Assembly: GCA_000969725.1 (NCBI GenBank)
Contig: JXSR01S015724.1
Direction: 5' to 3' (one strand)
DNA length: 25,101 nucleotides
From: Ophiothrix spiculata
Taxonomy: Eukaryota; Echinodermata; Ophiuroidea; Amphilepidida; Ophiotrichidae
Position numbers and translations under genes: made by a program
Notes under the pieces: model-generated
The model's input: the letters and a program-made list of their open reading frames with translations, nothing else
Databases searched by the model: none
Told to the model about the DNA's origin: nothing
Shown: one piece after another, positions 19,301 through 22,429 of the stretch
How the letters are laid out: every line of letters begins with the position of its first letter
Position numbering within the stretch: the first letter of the stretch is position 1

Positions 19301-20637
19301 GGAATATGAAGCAAATTTCAAATTTTCCCTCCATATTTCTTATGTATTTCATTCTTTATCCAAAATTTCCCTTCAAACACCAAAATTTCCCGGGAATGAG
19401 ATTACCAGATTCCCCACTTTTTCCTAGCGTGGGCAGCAAGACATGTTGAACAACCAGCCAGAATATCTTAATGGAAAGTTGTTATTGATAAATATAGCAT
19501 ATCTGAGATCAGTGTCAAGTATTTTCATATTTACCTTCACAGATGCAGCAGGGTCTACAAACAGTGTATTTAAGCCTGGTGGGTTTTCATTTGGGTCCAA
19601 CACAAGCAGCACGGCAGCTACTACCACAGCAGCTGTGGCTGCACCGTTCAAATTTGGCAGTGGTAAGTAATTGACCCAGGGAGGATGGTATGGGGCTAAA
19701 CCAGGGGAGGGGGAGGGCATTTGGGTCCAACACAAGTGGCACATCAGCTACTACCACAGCAGCTGGGGTTGCACTGTTCAAGTTTGGGACTGGTAAGTAT
19801 AGACCTAAAGAGGATTGTGTGGGGTTGAACCAGGGGGTGTATTTGGGTCCAACACAAGCAGCACAGCAGCAGCTGCTGCACCGTTCAAATTTGGGACTGG
19901 TAAGTATTTGACTCAGGGAGGATGTGTGGGGCTAAACCAGAGGAGGGGGAGGGTTACATTTGGGTCCAACACAAGTAGCACGACAGCTACTACCACAGCA
20001 GCTGGGGTTGCACCGTTCAAGTTTGGGACTGGTAAGTATTTGACCCAGGGAGGATGGTGTGGGGCTAAACCAGGGGGAGGGGTGCATTTGGGTCCAACAC
20101 AAGTAGCATGGCAGCTGAGATTGCACTGTTCAAGTTTGGGACTGGTAAATAAATGTAACTTCAAACGAAGATATCAGGACCTTCCCATCATGCCTTGCTT
20201 CCAATGGGATTTTTTGTACGGATTGCAATGAGAGGGTTTAGTGATGAAACAAAGCAGACCTCATTCCAAATTTGCATTACAACCCGTACAAAGAAGGGTT
20301 TCTCAAATTAGAGAAGTCAAAACTACTCAAGACTAAATTTATTCAAAGAGAAAAAGTTGAATTTAGATTAGTCGGTTTTTCAGCACACATAATTTGGGCC
20401 TGATCACCAGCATATTTATCTCTTTTCACTACTTAGGGACATCAGTTAAATTTGGCACAGGTAGTTCTTCTGTCAGCATCACCACGAGTAGCAGCGATTC
20501 GTCCGGGTTTAAATTTGGTGATGGCGCTGTCTCATCAAAAAGCGACAATAAAGCAGTTAGCTCGCTATTCACAACATCAAAACCAGAGAGTACTCCTAGT
20601 GCTGAGAAGGAATCGACAACAGTGACAGATAACAAAG
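1234..20637 (+). CDS. NUP153: NUP153 nucleoporin, internal part of gene (15 exons visible)
   Basis: Nup153 is an FG nucleoporin of the nuclear basket. It binds transport receptors through FG repeats, Ran through RanBP2-type zinc fingers, and helps anchor lamina and basket proteins. Identification rests on three blocks seen here in the order known for the family: 'SSPFYPGRTTFGG' followed by 'TAKRILETLEKMSTP' and 'DAKKIP' (4272-5246), a 'GVGGKM' basic stretch (8707-8857), and three W-x-C-x2-C-x3-N-x6-C-x2-C fingers with 'FGDKFK' linkers (15094-15694), then FKFG-type repeats. Fifteen GT-AG exons join with matching phases at every junction, giving 2613 nt or 871 codons with no stop. The N-terminal exons, most of the FG domain and the C-terminus are outside the window. 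Human NUP153 has four fingers; three are visible here. Family assignment is firm; exact borders of the two tiny exons are inferred. Confidence 0.93.
1348..3096 (+). other. NUP153 intron
   Basis: Intron of 1749 bp, GTGAGT to TTTTGCAG. Apart from a two-copy 35 bp tandem repeat at 2672-2741 and a pyrimidine-rich stretch near 2520-2550, no coding or structured element is recognised. Confidence 0.7.
2672..2741 (+). repeat. Two-copy 35 bp tandem repeat
   Basis: A 35 bp unit beginning TCATTATAAACTAAAAATAT is repeated twice head to tail (2672-2706 and 2707-2741). The single difference is CACGCAAGCTG versus CACGCTAGCTG. A third copy starts (TCATGC) but diverges at once. The near identity implies a recent duplication. 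Confidence 0.9.
3097..3283 (+). CDS. NUP153: NUP153 exon, RS-rich segment
   Basis: The exon is 187 bp with acceptor CTCTTTTGCAG and donor AGAGG|GTAAGT. It enters in phase 1 and leaves in phase 2. It encodes a basic Ser/Arg/Pro-rich segment ('RPDSPRLRSDSPRNTSLWS') and ends in 'RRPTFNSSYFCTP', which parallels the conserved 'KKPAFNLSAFGT' stretch of vertebrate NUP153 just upstream of the 'SPFYPG' block. Several SP sites are consistent with mitotic phosphorylation, which is an inference from the family. Confidence 0.88.
3284..4051 (+). other. NUP153 intron carrying an antisense retrotransposon tail
   Basis: Intron of 768 bp, GTAAGT to ATACCAG. More than half of it (3368-3790) is the 3' end of a non-LTR retrotransposon in reverse orientation. 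The remainder shows nothing recognisable. Confidence 0.75.
3368..3790 (-). mobile_element. Non-LTR retrotransposon fragment: C-terminus of reverse transcriptase ORF2 (RTE-like)
   Basis: The minus strand encodes about 135 residues ending at a natural stop (3368-3370). It shows the order typical of the C-terminal tail of RTE-type and related endonuclease/reverse transcriptase proteins: 'LYGCKSW.LTSDMESKIN', 'RLRQLKFLGHILWMPGEKP', 'YALYTPSHGRRKPGRQRT', 'YIPKL', and a final Trp-Arg-Lys. The polymerase and endonuclease domains are absent, so this is a 5'-truncated dead insertion, the usual outcome of target-primed reverse transcription. The reading frame extends a little above the first Met, to about 3790. 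The exact clade is a guess. Confidence 0.82.
4052..4088 (+). CDS. NUP153: NUP153 microexon (37 bp)
   Basis: This tiny exon encodes 'TLNELHDSMNAL' after one base completing a split codon. It was chosen because acceptor ATACCAG (ends 4051) and donor TTG|GTGAGT (4089) convert phase 2 to phase 0, exactly what is needed between the neighbouring exons. The alternative acceptor at 4044 would hit a stop. There is no strong pyrimidine tract before it, so RNA evidence is needed. Confidence 0.7.
4272..4424 (+). CDS. NUP153: NUP153 exon with conserved SPFYPG signature
   Basis: The exon is 153 bp, phase 0-0, with acceptor TTTTTCTGCAG and donor GAG|GTATGT. It encodes 51 residues including 'SSFGNTTVTDSP' and 'SSPFYPGRTTFGGA', close to the vertebrate 'LGDSPFYPGKTTYGGA', then a basic 'KRRRTASKYE'. 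This is one of the strongest identifiers of NUP153. In vertebrates this N-terminal region targets the protein to the pore and nuclear basket. Confidence 0.95.
4425..5072 (+). other. NUP153 intron with a short inverted repeat
   Basis: Intron of 648 bp, GTATGT to TTTTGCAG. The segment 4661-4730 holds an imperfect inverted repeat (TATGCAACGCTTTCCA against TGGAAACAGCGTTGCATA), probably the remains of a small foldback element. Nothing else is recognised. Confidence 0.6.
5073..5246 (+). CDS. NUP153: NUP153 exon with conserved AKRILETLEKMS block
   Basis: The exon is 174 bp, phase 0-0, with acceptor ATTTTGCAG and donor ACG|GTAAGG. It encodes 58 residues starting 'VHLPVKRHVTIRQ' and continuing into 'TSQTAKRILETLEKMSTPIG' and 'DAKKIPMSP', colinear with the conserved vertebrate stretch 'TSSTARRILQSLEKMSSPLA' and 'DAKRIP'. 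This is the best conserved non-finger part of the family. The open frame runs on into the intron but similarity stops at the donor. Confidence 0.96.
5347..5461. mobile_element. Foldback MITE-like palindrome
   Basis: The two arms are near-perfect inverted repeats. GAGAAGAT then eight variable bases then TATCCCATCATGCACTGCTT is mirrored by AAGCAATGCATGATGGGATA then a variable stretch then ATCTTCTC. A loop of about 26 bp separates the arms. A related half-copy with GAAGATATC and TCCCATCATGC lies at about 20167-20202, so the family is repeated in this genome. No protein is encoded. Confidence 0.72.
5707..5976 (+). pseudogene. Two decayed tandem copies of the next NUP153 exon
   Basis: Copy A (about 5707-5852) and copy B (about 5886-5976) align with the exon at 6004-6207. 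Landmarks shared by A and the exon are CAGCCAAG, TTACGGCAACC, and CGACAG...TTACAT.TACCC. Shared by all three is AAGTAGC followed by [A/G]TGT or AGTAT and GACA. The AAGTAG anchor lies at 5832, 5959 and 6113, spacings of 127 and 154 bp. Copies A and B are riddled with stops and shifts, while the third copy is the working exon. Confidence 0.7.
6004..6207 (+). CDS. NUP153: NUP153 exon, basic Pro/Gln-rich linker
   Basis: The exon is 204 bp, phase 0-0, with acceptor TTTTCTCCACAG and donor CCG|GTAAGT. It encodes 68 residues starting 'PSRASRLRQPNTSHAPRVQQ' and ending in a charged 'PKKEDKPETVSRVP'. No domain is expected; it corresponds by position to the disordered linker after 'DAKKIP' in vertebrate NUP153. 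Splice signals are strong and phase fits both neighbours. Its upstream decayed copies suggest the sequence expanded by tandem duplication. Confidence 0.85.
6208..7230 (+). other. NUP153 intron with a tRNA-like SINE remnant
   Basis: Intron of 1023 bp, GTAAGT to TTTTCCACAG. The only structure recognised is a tRNA-type box B near 6955-6975 with a run of T after it, listed separately. Confidence 0.65.
6885..6985 (+). repeat. tRNA-like segment, probable SINE head
   Basis: GGGGTTCGAATCCCGGTTCC (about 6954-6973) is a good RNA polymerase III box B. A box A-like TGGCTTGCCATAGCTGG lies about 50 bp upstream, and a T-run follows. The T-stem has mismatches and the acceptor stem does not pair well, so this is not a functional tRNA gene. 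It differs from the SINE family at 8316 and 17314. Confidence 0.45.
7231..7292 (+). CDS. NUP153: NUP153 exon (62 bp)
   Basis: This short exon, phase 0 to 2, has acceptor CAATTTTCCACAG and donor AATAA|GTGAGT. It encodes 'EDMPSGSTSTAPQSAGFFFN' plus two bases of a split Asn codon completed at 8707. 'GFFF' recalls the hydrophobic-rich spacers of the family, but support comes mainly from splice signals and phase. Confidence 0.8.
7293..8706 (+). other. NUP153 intron with a SINE copy
   Basis: Intron of 1414 bp, GTGAGT to TTCTAG. It contains a full-length tRNA-derived SINE (8316-8591). The first 1 kb shows no recognisable gene or element. Confidence 0.7.
8316..8591 (+). mobile_element. tRNA-derived SINE, copy 1
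   Basis: The tRNA-like head contains box A-like TTGGCGCAGCA and box B GGGGTTCAATTCCC. A body follows with GCAGGTTTTCTCTGAGCAC, CTAAAATCGAAAATTCTTTC and GGAGGCGTCCCTTGAATTTA, and the end is GTTATAAATAAAAAC. It aligns over its whole length with 17314-17588, so these are two copies of one SINE family. The GTTTTCTC.GAGCAC.TTGG core resembles conserved central domains of animal SINEs, but I do not assign a named domain. Confidence 0.85.
8707..8857 (+). CDS. NUP153: NUP153 exon with GVGGKM basic stretch
   Basis: The exon is 151 bp, phase 2 to 0, with acceptor TTTGACCTTCTAG and donor ATG|GTGAGT. It encodes 'STSNSAPARTHEKTSTSP', then 'GVGGKMKSSRRETHYKRPAQ' and acidic 'EDDSM'. This parallels the vertebrate 'GVGGGGGKMRRERTR...EEEEMEVP' segment in the same relative place, so the assignment is good. 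Confidence 0.9.
9238..10017. mobile_element. Non-autonomous hAT-like element with TAAAAG flanks
   Basis: The element spans 9244-10011. Its ends are exact inverted repeats, CAGGCACTGCCGTTTGA at the left and TCAAACGGCAGTGCCTG at the right. TAAAAG lies directly outside each end (9238-9243 and 10012-10017) and looks like a target-site duplication. The CAGG start fits hAT-type termini, but hAT duplications are 8 bp and only 6 bp match, so the superfamily is tentative. The GC-richer left part has several GCGCGC motifs. No transposase frame is present. Confidence 0.75.
10012..10224. mobile_element. Foldback MITE abutting the hAT-like element
   Basis: The left arm TAAAAGAAGATAAAAAACTA plus GTTGGTTTGTTTCACAATGT is mirrored at 10182-10224, whose reverse complement reads TAAAAAAAGATAGAAACTAG then TTGGTTTGTTTCACGATGT. 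That is about 40 bp of arm with few mismatches. The centre contains GACGTTTCGG and GTCCTTCATC. Its left end coincides with the right flank of the neighbouring element, so the hAT-like element probably inserted at the edge of this one. Confidence 0.75.
10760..10936 (+). CDS. NUP153: NUP153 exon, Pro/Phe-rich linker
   Basis: The exon is 177 bp, phase 0-0, with acceptor GATTCCTTTCAG and donor CAG|GTAAGT. It encodes 59 residues including 'FDKPFGKPFQPLTTPD' and 'ADEFNFSTPSIVKES'. The 'FNFSTP' motif resembles the 'FNFSSP' spacer of vertebrate NUP153 found before the zinc fingers. 'PFGKPF' may be an isolated FG-type contact. Confidence 0.88.
10937..11770 (+). other. NUP153 intron with a foldback element
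   Basis: Intron of 834 bp, GTAAGT to CATTTTCAG. A 140 bp palindromic element lies at 11402-11541. No other structure is recognised. Confidence 0.7.
11402..11541. mobile_element. Foldback (palindromic) element, about 140 bp
   Basis: Arms of about 60 bp face each other. The left arm contains ATGTAATGCGGAAAATGTCA then CTGGTTTTGGGTCGCATCAC. The reverse complement of the right arm reads ATGCAATACGGAAAATATCA then CTGGTTTGAGGTCATATCAC. A loop of under 20 bp separates them. The outermost GGTTACCCCCTGTTTG and AGTTATCCCCTCTTTG also match. Transcribed in the pre-mRNA it would form a strong hairpin. Confidence 0.75.
11771..12005 (+). CDS. NUP153: NUP153 exon, acidic segment before zinc fingers
   Basis: The exon is 235 bp, phase 0 to 1, with acceptor TTTTCATTTTCAG and donor TTAG|GTAAG. 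It encodes 'SPFTFSAPTPTTNFHKKSQF', a run of Glu ('KEEEVEEVMEEEEQP') and 'GGFKVAKTLKTGSCLEVFGL'. The last part parallels the vertebrate 'FRPAEILKEGSVLDIL' motif directly upstream of the finger domain. Assignment is strong. Confidence 0.92.
12319..12356 (+). CDS. NUP153: NUP153 microexon (38 bp)
   Basis: This exon encodes 'SNSNKNSTKNKQ' after two bases completing a split codon. Acceptor TTTGTTTCTTTCAG is strong and donor CAG|GTTTGT is weaker. It was chosen because the upstream exon ends in phase 1 and the finger exon at 15094 begins in phase 0, so a piece of length 3n+2 is required; this 38 bp piece fits exactly. Confidence 0.72.
12384..13204 (+). repeat. Direct duplication, copy 1 (ends at assembly gap)
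   Basis: This segment, from CATATTTCAAACTTATTG to TTTTCTGTATTTTT, repeats at 13390-14214 with few substitutions and small length changes, for example in a G-run. Both copies carry the same MITE at the same internal position with the same target duplication, so the segment was copied after the MITE inserted. Copy 1 ends exactly at the N run, which suggests an unmerged haplotype or misassembly rather than a true duplication. Confidence 0.93.
12463..12822. mobile_element. PIF/Harbinger-type MITE (in duplication copy 1)
   Basis: A 360 bp element is flanked by TTA (12460-12462 and 12823-12825). The termini are GGGTTTGTTCACACAT on the left and, reverse-complemented, GGCTGTGTTCACACAT on the right. 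A TTA (TWA) target duplication and GG-starting ends are the marks of PIF/Harbinger transposons. There is no coding capacity. Confidence 0.8.
13205..13254. other. Assembly gap (50 N)
   Basis: Exactly 50 unknown bases. A round number like this usually stands for a scaffold join of unknown true length. It sits between the two copies of the duplicated segment. Confidence 0.99.
13390..14214 (+). repeat. Direct duplication, copy 2
   Basis: This is the second copy of 12384-13204. Differences include GTGTGTTC against GTTTGTTC at the MITE end, CACGAGCCAATTCAAAG against CAAGAGTCGATTCCAAT, and a longer G-run near 14063. Unlike copy 1 it continues into intact flanking sequence towards the zinc-finger exon. 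Confidence 0.93.
13469..13828. mobile_element. PIF/Harbinger-type MITE (in duplication copy 2)
   Basis: This 360 bp counterpart of the element at 12463-12822 has flanking TTA at 13466-13468 and 13829-13831. Here both ends keep the TGTGTTCACACAT core, so this copy better shows the terminal repeat. Confidence 0.8.
14049..14281. mobile_element. Possible TIR element
   Basis: GGCGCATACCGAAAGGGGG followed by ACTTTGC at the left is mirrored by GCAAAGTCACCCTTTTCGG followed by GGTG at the right, giving about 25 bp of imperfect inverted ends. Copy 1 at about 13044 keeps a better-matching CACCCCGAAAGGGG end. No clear target duplication was found, so this is tentative. Confidence 0.45.
14423..14544. mobile_element. 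Foldback element, about 120 bp
   Basis: The left arm GGGGCCGTTTCAAAACTGAA plus CTGGCGGTTGCC is mirrored on the right; the reverse complement of the right arm reads GGGGTCACTTCAAAACTCAA then TCAGCGGTTGTC. An inner pair GACGGTTCT / AGAACCAGT extends the arms. No target duplication is certain. Confidence 0.65.
15094..15694 (+). CDS. NUP153: NUP153 zinc-finger exon: three RanBP2-type fingers
   Basis: The exon is 601 bp, phase 0 to 1, with acceptor TATTATTTTCAG and donor CCAG|GTACGT. It encodes 200 residues with three RanBP2-type C4 fingers at about residues 21-48, 103-130 and 159-186. Each has the W-x-C-x2-C-x3-N-x6-C-x2-C spacing: 'EWTCDSC..QNK..NKCACC', 'EWECDAC..RNK..TKCAAC' and 'SWECDTC..SNK..SRCVAC', all ending 'KPG'. 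All four cysteines, the Trp and the Asn are intact in each. Fingers 2 and 3 are preceded by 'GFGDKFK', the linker typical of NUP153. In vertebrates these fingers bind Ran. The end has a 15 bp in-frame repeat giving 'KQALAKQALA'. The open frame upstream of 15094 is intron. Confidence 0.97.
15703..15744 (+). repeat. TTTG-type microsatellite
   Basis: An imperfect (TTTG)n run lies directly after the splice donor of the finger exon. A shorter one (15818-15835) follows the second exon-end copy. Slippage or unequal exchange at these runs may have driven the duplications. Confidence 0.85.
15748..15912 (+). pseudogene. Two decayed copies of the finger-3 exon end
   Basis: GAGCAGATGCGTGGCTTGTG, present in the exon from 15613, recurs at 15748, followed by CGCCCTAACCAGG, ACAGTCATTAGCAG and TCCACCAGGT. 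A more diverged copy begins near 15841 (ATACAGATACGTTGTATGTG) and ends GCTCTTCTAGGT. Both retain the exon-end/donor border, and TTTG-rich runs lie between the copies. Each has lost the frame, for example an in-frame stop in copy 2. Confidence 0.82.
16901..17059 (+). CDS. NUP153: NUP153 FG-repeat exon
   Basis: The exon is 159 bp, phase 1-1, with acceptor TTTTTCTCCTACAG and donor AAAG|GTGGGT. It encodes 53 residues with two FG motifs, 'YKFGTG' and 'FKFGTG', then 'TNSDNQAKGSLFKTT' and a final 'DSTTDNKG'. It is paralogous to the exon at 20437, which shares 'SDN.A..SLFTT' and the ending 'TDNKG'. FG motifs bind importins and other transport receptors in the pore channel. Confidence 0.9.
17314..17588 (+). 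mobile_element. tRNA-derived SINE, copy 2
   Basis: This is the second copy of the family at 8316-8591 and is better preserved in the head. It has a box A-like GTTGGCATAGC and a box B GGGTTCGATTCCCGG. The body shares GCAGGTTTTCTCCGAGCAC, CTAAAATCGAAAATTCTTTC and GGAGGCGTCCCTTGAATTTA, and the end is GTTATAAATAAAAAA. Orientation is the same as the host gene. An open frame on the minus strand here is only a shadow. Confidence 0.87.
18397..18702. mobile_element. PIF/Harbinger-type MITE, 300 bp
   Basis: The element occupies 18400-18699 and is flanked by TTA on both sides (18397-18399, 18700-18702). Ends are GGCTTTGCATTGAAAGACAT on the left and, reverse-complemented, GGCTTGGCATCCAAAGACAT on the right; similarity continues for about 45 bp (ATTCGCTC blocks). 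The sequence differs from the 360 bp MITE, so it is a second family with the same target preference. Confidence 0.8.
18703..19430. repeat. Unclassified repeat-like segment with G/C-run hairpin and tandem TGACGTCA
   Basis: It begins ACCCTCAAAGAGCCGGGC right after the MITE. An 11-base G run, CGGATT and a 10-base C run (18743-18769) form a perfect hairpin. Two TGACGTCA palindromes lie at 18878-18885 and 18889-18896, followed by TGACGTTGCGTCA. Near the right end TTCCCGGGAA occurs twice (19295-19304, 19387-19396). Base composition and CpG content differ from the flanks, suggesting an inserted element whose limits I cannot define. Confidence 0.5.
19543..19662 (+). CDS. NUP153: NUP153 FG-repeat exon, head of a tandem array
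   Basis: The exon is 120 bp, phase 1-1, with acceptor TTACCTTCACAG and donor AGTG|GTAAGT. It encodes 40 residues: 'AAGSTNSVFKPGGFSFGSNT', a Thr/Ala-rich stretch and 'APFKFGSG'. Two FG motifs are present. The second half (from 19588) is the model for four further tandem copies that follow. Confidence 0.9.
19588..20150 (+). repeat. Five-unit tandem array of an FG exon half with its splice donor
   Basis: Units with the core CATTTGGGTCCAACACAAG ... TTTGG[G/C]A[C/G]TG|GTAA[G/A]T end at 19662, 19792, 19899, 20031 and 20144, spacings 130, 107, 132 and 113 bp. Each unit contains an exon-like core (about 60-75 bp) and about 50 bp of intron-like spacer containing AGGATG.TGTGGGGCTAAACC. Unit 1 is the real exon. 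Units 2-5 retain the donor but lack a proper acceptor and pyrimidine tract. Only unit 3 (19834-19899, 66 bp, acceptor AACCAG) would be in phase. Confidence 0.93.
19834..19899 (+). other. Cryptic, phase-compatible FG exon candidate (array unit 3)
   Basis: If spliced from an AACCAG acceptor to the ACTG|GTAAGT donor, this gives 66 bp in phase 1-1 encoding 'GVFGSNTSSTAAAAAPFKFG' and TG, two more FG motifs. It can follow unit 1's donor without breaking the frame. The acceptor has no pyrimidine tract, so use is doubtful. Confidence 0.3.
20167..20326. repeat. Degenerate foldback sequence related to 5347-5461
   Basis: GAAGATATC and TCCCATCATGCCTTGCTTCC (20167-20196) match one arm of the palindrome at 5347-5461. 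Further on, TTGTACGGATTGCAATG is mirrored by CATTACAACCCGTACAA around 20270-20292, making a separate hairpin. Probably two decayed MITE pieces; limits are uncertain. Confidence 0.45.
20437..20637 (+). CDS. NUP153: NUP153 FG-repeat exon (last visible)
   Basis: The exon is 201 bp, phase 1-1, with acceptor CTTTTCACTACTTAG and donor AAAG|GTGTGT. It encodes 67 residues with 'VKFGTG' and 'FKFGDG', a Ser-rich stretch, 'SDNKAVSSLFTTSKPES' and the ending 'TVTDNKG'. It is a paralogue of the exon at 16901-17059. Further FG exons and the C-terminus must lie beyond the window. Confidence 0.9.
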
Positions 20638-21411
20638 GTGTGTTTTAGTTTAGGGCTTAAAATTCTACAGTTGTTCCTAGTTCATGGTTGACAGTTTTAG
20701 TACATTTGGAAGGCTTTGTCGTAAGGACAATTAGCATGTATACCCCTTACCCATCAACTATTAACCATCAACCGTATTTTGTTCACCACCAATTTGGAGG
20801 GTGATCCATCAACCAACCTGTTTCTACTGATAAAAATAGTGTATATTTTTGCGCCCAATGATATTCATGCACAGCTTATTTTTGAATCATTTTGGTTGTT
20901 TTTTATTTTCACGCACATGGATAATTTAACATGTGTGTTACATTTTCACGCACATGGATAATTTAACATGTATGTTACATACACATATTTATAAAAAAAC
21001 AAAACACACAAAATTGTGGTCTCGCCACCAATACGCTAGGCTCCAACATCTTATCCAAAATAAGACGCTTTCAACCGCTAATTAATCTAAGCACTTGATT
21101 GGCCTGTATCCTGAAGGCATTTGTTTTCAGCATCAAACATAACACACGTGGCGCTCGCTTAAGGGGTTTTCTCAGAGATGCTTACGACTGCGGGATAACA
21201 ATTTTTTGCATAAATAGTAAAAAATCAAAAAAATATCCACACCATTTCACAAATGCGATATGCATTGTACGCAAATTTTGTAAACACGCATCAACTTAAA
21301 AAAGATGCGAGTTCTAAATTTTGCGAGAAATTTGATATATCCGGAAATGGCGTTCATCAGACAGTCGGGTAAATTTGTCTCCCATCAAAATAAAGCATCT
21401 AACAAGATTGA
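20638..21411 (+). other. Non-coding stretch after last NUP153 exon
   Basis: Probably the beginning of a NUP153 intron. It contains a two-copy 37 bp tandem repeat (20906-20979) and otherwise AT-rich sequence without recognised genes. Confidence 0.6.
20906..20979 (+). repeat. Two-copy 37 bp tandem repeat
   Basis: TTTTCACGCACATGGATAAT followed by TTAACATGTGTGTTACA is repeated head to tail at 20906 and 20943 with one clear difference (TGTGTG to TGTATG). Recent local duplication, no known function. Confidence 0.9.
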
Positions 21412-21789
21412 ATGATAAGCGCTACGCAGCGCCAAATTCATCTGAATTTGCTGAAGTTCCTGAGGCATCGAAACTACCAACTTTCAAAATTTGCGAGAGG
21501 AGAATTGCAGTATTTGAACGACCAGTCAAAATTTGCGGGAGGAGAATTGCAGTATTTGAACGACCAGCTAAGAGACGGATGTCAAAGGTGTGGAAAAGAG
21601 TTATCTTTAGCCATGTGTACCGGAGAGGAGAAAAAGGGGTTGGCGAGTATTCTTTTGGTTGAGTTTACTAAAGAAGAATGCATTACCGTAACAGAAATTA
21701 TATATACACTTCCAAAAGCCATATACCAAAATCATCCACATCTTCAAGGACGTATCCAGTGTATGATGTAAATTCTAAAGCAGCATTTG
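21412..21789 (+). pseudogene. Mutator-like domain gene, exon with frameshift
   Basis: In one frame (starting 21412 or upstream) it encodes 'LQYLNDQLRDGCQRCGKELS' and 'GEEKKGLASILLVE', then ends at a stop at 21769. A second frame takes over near 21700 with 'YPVYDVNSKAAFG' running to donor TTTG|GTAAGT in phase 1. The order CxxC, GL-S-I, then 'YDVNSKAAFG', and continuation 'GILHAGVGAPEINN' in the exon at 24309, matches my recollection of the Mutator-like transposase domain in many invertebrate multicopy genes. The break lies near the TATATATAC tract at 21699-21707 and looks like loss of one base. The N-terminal start is not determined. A 42 bp tandem repeat adds 14 residues. The second zinc knuckle seems to lack one cysteine. 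Confidence 0.65.
21485..21568 (+). repeat. Two-copy 42 bp in-frame tandem repeat
   Basis: CAAAATTTGCG[A/G]GAGGAGAA followed by TTGCAGTATTTGAACGACCAG occurs at 21485-21526 and 21527-21568 with two differences. In the coding frame it duplicates 'SKFARGELQYLNDQ'. Confidence 0.92.
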
Positions 21790-22046
21790 GTAAGTAATCA
21801 AAATATACATAAACACTGTAAAACCAAAATGATAATCAAGTAATTTTGTAGTTTCGACAATAATATATCTGTTATTTTAAGGACATTTCTAAACTGTTCT
21901 GGCTGTGAAGTTTTCAGAATTTCCATGCTATTCCAATGTATTTTTTTTTTTCAATAAAAATACAAACATTTTGGGTATCAAATGAATTACCATAAATGAA
22001 ATCTTGAAACCAGAAAGTTCCGTTAATTTAGAGAAATATTTTGACA

Positions 22047-22216
22047 GTGAAAGTCGGGGATTCTCAACTAGCAGCGTGCGCGCCGAATTTGGCGCTTGAC
22101 AAATACTTTGACACTCTCTAAAAACAATGAGAAATATGCAAGTTTGGTGCTTTCCCTACAATTTTCTCATTTATGTGGCGCATTGCGAGGACTAGTTGAG
22201 AACCCCTGGTGTAAGT
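22047..22216. mobile_element. hAT-type MITE, 154 bp
   Basis: The element spans 22055-22208. The left end reads CGGGGATTCTCAACTAG and the right end, reverse-complemented, CAGGGGTTCTCAACTAG. The CAGGGGTTCTCAA terminus is typical of hAT elements. An 8 bp target duplication is visible with one mismatch: GTGAAAGT (22047-22054) and GTGTAAGT (22209-22216). Non-coding. Confidence 0.8.
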
Positions 22217-22429
22217 AAACTGACACTCTTGAACACCGTTTTCAAGTTAAAGATTGCCGATAATTTTGATTTTAAATCATCCAAAGAATTGCATATATTG
22301 TAAGATTTTGTAAACATTTTAATGTCATTTTTCGAGCTAAAACCTGGCCTTAAAAAGGCTCAAAATGGCTGACTTAATGACCATTTTAATACAACATAAA
22401 ATCATGTCTTAAAGATATAGAGATGTATT

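Larger units (their letters stand above)
17060..19542 (+). other. NUP153 intron with SINE, MITE and a GC-rich repeat
   Basis: Intron of 2483 bp, GTGGGT to TACCTTCACAG. It holds a C-run at 17247-17263, a SINE (17314-17588), a PIF/Harbinger-type MITE (18400-18699) and an unclassified segment from 18703 to about 19430. The stretch 17590-18396 is AT-rich with nothing recognisable. Further small phase 1-1 exons could be hidden here, but none with an FG motif was seen. Confidence 0.7.

Noticed and set aside
19424-19744. Minus-strand open frame of 106 codons across the FG array, and similar antisense frames at 19587-20164
   Set aside because: They are shadows of the repetitive FG exon array; the composition is low complexity and the repeat period explains the openness.
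19690-20144. All array units as regular exons
   Set aside because: Units 2, 4 and 5 have no acceptor AG giving the needed phase 1 entry, and the spacers (about 41-60 bp) are too short and purine-rich for ordinary introns.
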